Source: Acridotheres tristis
Lineage: Eukaryota > Chordata > Aves > Passeriformes > Sturnidae
DNA: 64,000 nucleotides
Direction of reading: 5' to 3'
NCBI GenBank assembly: GCA_037013685.1
Contig: CM072899.1
Span: 11,884,479-11,948,478 of the forward strand
This document shows positions 26,001 through 32,000 of this stretch, piece after piece (position 1 is the stretch's first letter; every line of letters starts with the position of its first letter). The translations under genes and the position numbers were made by a program. The notes under the pieces are model-generated. The model was not told the origin of the DNA and made no database searches. It saw nothing but the letters and a program-made list of their open reading frames with translations.

Positions 26001-29000
26001 AATCTCCCAGGCAGGAGCAGAGGAGCACGCAGGGACACTGGATCATTCCTTCCCGCTCTCTCCCAGGACCTTGGCCAGCAGCAGCAGCAGCAGCTCAGGG
26101 TGCACATCGGAGGCACTCCCAGCCAGCAGCTCAGGCTGCAGGGGTAGAGGCAGCACAGCACAGCCCAAATGGACAATGCTGCAGCTTCCATCCTGGCAGA
26201 CCTGTGATCATGGGCCTCTGTCTCACCCCACCTACCCAACTCCCAGAGACCCAACGGATCCTTACACCTCAGGATACCCCAGACAGCTCTGCTAGCAGCT
26301 TTGGCCAGGGCAACCAGCTGGGAGAAGCCTGTCTGCTGACCCCAGGAGGATGCCTCCATCACCCGGTTCCCTCCTTCTGGGCCTCCAGCACAGGCTTCAG
26401 CAGGCAGACCCAGGCTTCACCATGGCAAGGCAAGACTGTGCCAACCTTGGTGGCCCCAGAAATGCTTGATGGGGCTCATTGAGAACCTCATCGCTCTTGA
26501 AATGAGTAATCCATCTTCCAACCAATTGCCAGCACCCCAACACTGGTGCCCCATGGGTATTAGCAGCACACACCTGTCACCTGTTATTCCCATCTCCCAC
26601 CCTACATTCACCTGAGAGCCTCAAACCCCCATATTTCCTTGGAAAACTAGCTCTTCAGCATCATACCAAGACAAGTTACATCAGCACACCCCAACAGTGA
26701 CTCCCATGACTACTCCTGGATCCCAAGCCTTGCTGTAACCTCCCCTATGTGCTTCACCTCTTCCAGCCCAGTGTAAGGAGGCACAAGGAGCAGCAGGATT
26801 TCTGTGCCCCAGTCAGCCCCATCCCTGACAAGGATCAGGTGTGCAAATGCCAGCCACTCGTCCTTCATCCATGCCCCAGCTCCAAGCTCATATACAAAGC
26901 CACCTTTAGCGTTTTTCCCTTCCCAAGGCTGCTGTGCTGCAAAGCCTTTTCATTTCCCTCAGCTCTGTTTGAAGTTTGCAGTGCAGGAGGATTTACAAAT
27001 TGAAACATCTCCCTTTCTTCCACCTCTCTCTTCTACTCTTCAGAAACTGAAAGCTTTCTAGTGACCCTGCAAACTCCTGCACAAGCAGCAGCCTCTGTGC
27101 CAGGACTGGTGCTCTGGAGATAAGGCTGGCTCCAGGCTGGGGGAGCAGCATGCCAGTACAGTCACCCAGGAGCTAATCTCCTGGAGGAAAGGGGGGTTGC
27201 TTCTCTCTGAAGTCAAACTGCTCCACCTCAAATAGAAGCAAAGTGAGAAAGCATTCCTCTGTGTGACATCCTGCCTGCTCTGGCACAGAGGGCAGCATGA
27301 GCAGCAGCAACAAAACAGCTCTATTCAGCATCTGGTTGGACATGCCAGGGTATCTAGATCTGTCTGGGCTCAAGGCAAGGAACTGGCATCATCACCTGCA
27401 CTCCCCAAGGCACATTCTCTCTGCAAGAGTCTCATGGGGTACTGAGACCACCCAGACCTTGGGAGGAAGAAGTGTTAAGAAAAACACAAGTCACACTTGG
27501 GGTAAGATGCTCCCCAAGCCACCATCAGCCTGGCAGCTTTCCCTGAGGAATTACCTGGTGAGACAGTATCCCAGGATGCCATCACTTTGACACCAGATCC
27601 CTCCTCAGCACACAGCTGGGTCTGGTCTCCTCTCCCAGCAGCAACCACAAGGCTGGGGACAGCTCTCACTCTCCCCAGGGGCTGCTGATATCAGGTATCT
27701 GCCTGATTTATGGCTGTTATTAGGCCTTGGCTGACACGATGCTGAGGGCATCCTGGGGCAGGCTGGAGGCTAGTAATGCCTCACAAGAGCAAGGAGCCTG
27801 TGCCCGGGGAAGAACGTGAGTTGGAGGGTACCTGATGCCTTTGGCATTGTCCAGCCCACAGCAGGAAAGCCAAGCATCCCTTTCCTGGTTGTCCACAGCA
27901 ATGTGGAGCCAGGCCTGGCCCTACAGCCCTCCTCAGTGAGCCCCCCTCTGACACTGTCCCACCTCAGCATCACACCCAAGGCTGCCTCCTCCCTCCAAGC
28001 AGAGGGAAGCAGATGGTTAAGAGAATGACCCACTACAAATGGGGAAAGAAAAAAAAATAAAGCTACCAGAAGAAAGCCCAAAGCTGGCTGGAGGCACTGA
28101 CCCCCCATGGGAGGCATTTTAATCACGAATGCTTAGCCATTCTGATTAAATCCTGTGGCTGGAGAGCTGGTGCCTGGTGAATATTCATGCAGCAGAGTTA
28201 GGAGTCCTAGAAACACAGCTACAGAGAATGGAGCAAGTAAAAGGGACCAGGGGCTCTAACCCTTGTGCTGGACAGCATTAGGGCATTGTATTTGCAATTC
28301 CAAGACTGGCAATAACCAGCTTCAAAAGCAACAAAGAGCTCCATGTCCTTTTCTGAGTGGTAGCAACAGTGTCCAAGAGAGCAAAAACCACTATTCTGAT
28401 GGCAATGGCCACTCCAGACACAGCAAGGGTGCTCTGGGGACAGACAGAGTGACTTTCATGTTTGCAAGTGAGGAACAGTAAAAGATTTCCAGATAGAGAA
28501 GCCAGGAAAACAGATGGGTACCGGTATGGTGAGCATTCCTCACCATTGCTGAAGGGCTTTTGCAGACCTCTCAACATTTTGATAATACTTTACCAGTTAA
28601 GAGATCTTGAAAGTAAATCAGGCTCCCATCACCCAGCACAGAAGATGAATGTCATTCTCCTGCAGCTGAGCCTCCACACTTGCCACCAAGCCCAGAGAAA
28701 CCAGTCTGAAATGGTTTAAAATCAATGATGTCAGTCTCTTACATTGCCCTGATTTGGCCGGTGCTGCTGGCCATGGACAGCCCCTCCATCCCAATGCCCT
28801 GCATCCTCAGCAGCCAAGAGCAGAATTTAGCAGCCAGAGGTGTCCACACGCCTATGAGAAGCTGAGGTCAGTTTTGAGGCTATGAACCCCACTGGAAAGG
28901 CACTGGTTTATTCTGCCTCCTACAAGGGGCTGTGCTAAGAATACGCACAGCTCACAGGCAGGCAAAACAGCCCCTTGCCCTGTGTTTTAGGGGGATTCAG

Positions 29001-32000
29001 CCTCCCTTAAATGCACCATAAAGGCAGGGAAGCCACTCCCTCCTAGCATGCTGGCCCTCGGGGCACCCATGCAGGTGCTACTGCTGCCTTCCAGCAGCAG
29101 GAAGGGTCTCTGTCACTGCACAGTGTCCGGGCAGACAATGCAGCCGGGTCTGAAGTCCTGGCTGCCAGCTTTGCACACCCACCCTCTCTGCACACACAAC
29201 AGCATGGGGCTGGCGGGGCTGCCAGCTGGGCGGGGGGCTTCCAACAACAAAGACTGAAAAACCAAACTATACTTCCACCTCCACAGCCAATATAAAAGCC
29301 AACAAAAGGCCCATTTTCCAGCATCTCACTTCCCTCGCCAGAACAGCTCTTCCCCTTCCATCTTCTCCCCTCCTTCTTGAGCACACCTCTCCCATTCTCC
29401 CTTCCCGCTGGAAGATGACGACATTCTAATTGCAAGGGCCCCCTTGCCACGAGGCGGCTCATACAGGACTTCAGGATGTGATTGTCTCCTGCCTTTGTGC
29501 AGGGTTAAGTGTGTGAGGAGGCAGGGCTTGCATAAACATACTGGGGCAGAAGCTGGAAAGGTCAAAACCACCCCCACCTCCAGCAATGGGCATGTGTTCG
29601 CCTGCAGCCCCTCTCGGCCAGCCCTGCGGCTACAATTAGCCCCCACAGAGCCCCAGCCCACTGCCAGGCTGGTGCTGCTCATACAGCATTGCCTTGAACA
29701 GGTCTCCTTTTAAAGCTCTCGCTCCATCTTTTGAAAGGGATCCTCCTCTTACTGAAAAAGCCAGATCGAGAGAGCTCAAAGGGAAGGCAGCTGGTAGCGA
29801 TGGTCAGGGGAGCATCACAGTTTAGATGTGATGCTCCCCAGGCACTGCTGGCAATTCAGTGCTTGGCCCCTCCAGAGAGGGCTCTCGCCCTCCCTCCCTC
29901 CCTCCCACAGCCGCTCCATGGTTCAGCAATGGACAGATGCCTCCATTTCACATCATGCATCCACCAGCTAAGAAAGGCTAGTGGTGAAGGCAAAGCTCAG
30001 GCTCTGCCAGCTCCAGGTCCAAACTCTGCTTGCTCACAGGCAAGTTCCTAGATCTATCTTTGTTCTGTCCTCAGCTGGGCTAGAGGGCACCCCAACACCC
30101 CACAAAGCCACCCCTCGCTACAGCTAGCATCTGCATTTGGATACTCCAACAACACACTGTGCAAGAGTTCAGGCACTGCACTCGGGCTTGTCACAGCTGT
30201 CCCCTGCACCACTAAGTTGGCTGCAGAAAGGTGGTACCAGGTTTTAGAAGCCACCCCGTAAAGCAAGTGTTGGCAGGTACCGAAGCCAGAATCCAGACTG
30301 AGCTGTTTGCTACTGGCAGATGGGTGTTTAAGAGGGCTCCTGCTGCACTGAGCTCAATCCCTGCCTCCTGTGCAGAGCCAGGATAGCATTTATTCCCGGC
30401 AGAGAGAAGAGCCACCTGGGCTTGGGAGCCAAGCAGTGTATCAGCCCCTGGGCCAGCAGCCTGGCCATCCTGTGAACCACCTCTGTCCTAGGCCACCACC
30501 CTACAGCACACAACACAATCTGGCTGGCCACACCACCTCCAAAGGTGCCTCACTAGCATCCAGAAGTGATCTCACAGCTCAGTAACGATGCTTTGTTCTT
30601 GCAGACCATTTCCAGCCTTGGCCCCTTAACAGAGCACTGCTCAGCAGCCTGCTTCCCATGCCAGCCTGCACACCGCTCCAGCAGTACTCTCTGACTGAAA
30701 TGGATTCCCAATCCAAATCCTGTTACCAGTCCCCAACCCAACCCCCAACGCTCAATGGGCTTCCCCAGAGGGACCTCGCAGAGCCCCCTAAACGTACTGT
30801 ACTGAAGATTTAATGATTTTAACTCCCTACCTGTGACAGTCACCAGCATGGAGGCCACAAGCGGACGGTTGTTGTCCAGCTTACGGCTCAGCCTCAGCTC
30901 CCCGCTCGATTGATTTACAATCAACAAGTGTAGTTCATTTCCCCGCTCAAAGCTGTAGAAGAGGTGGTCAGATGCATCTGGGTCATATGCTGGGACCTTC
31001 CCTATGACCCCCGAGGGGAAGGTGTTGGACTTATTGGACACGTAGTTATTGAACAGGATTTGGAAGTTCTTCAGAACAGGGCTGTTGTCATTCTGGTCAA
31101 TGAGTTTGATGTGGACTGTAGCTCTGCTGACCAGAGGAGCAGAGGTGGCCTGCACTACAATAACATATTCAGGTTTTGTCTCATAATCCAGGTCTATCAA
31201 GGCTGTGAGCTCTCCAGAAAAGATGTCCATCTGGAATATCTCAGGGATGTTGCCTTCCACAATCTGGTACATGATCTGGGCATTGGGTCCCTCATCCGGA
31301 TCAACAGCTGTGATCTGGGCCACCACAGAGCCTACGATGCTGTTCTCTTTAACCAAGACCTCAAACTCCTCAGCAGGAAAGACAGGGGCATTGTCATTCA
31401 CATCCTGAATGGTAACCTGGATGTGGACAGGAGTTCGCTGAGGAGGGATGCCCCTGTCCACAGCGTAGGCAGTCAGTTCATAGACAGGAACGTTCTCGCG
31501 GTCCAGCCTGCGCACGGTGCGGATGATCCCCGAGGTGGGCTCGATGGTGAAGTCTCCATCCCCATCCTCCCCGTTCTGGAAGGTGTACTGCACTCGCCCA
31601 TTGGTGTGGGCATCCCGGTCGGTGGCAGAGATCTGGAGCACGCTGGTGAAGGGAGGTGCATCCTCAGAGATTATGCCCTGGTAATGAGGGCTGACAAACT
31701 GGGGGGCATTGTCATTAACGTCATTCACCATGATTTCAACATATGTGGTGTCTGCCTTCTGGGGGATCCCATTGTCCTTGGCAGTGATAGCCAACGTGTA
31801 CGTAACCTGGTCCTCATAGTCCAGTTGTGCCTGGAGAGTGATGGCCCCAGAGTCTGGATCAATACGAAACTGAGGGACACTGTCTTCCAGGTAGTACGTG
31901 ATGCGGGCGTTTTCCCCCACGTCATCGTCCGTGGCACTGATCACAACCACAGTGCTGCCCACAGGCCGGTCCTCATTGATGCTCACGGAGTAGTGGGCGC

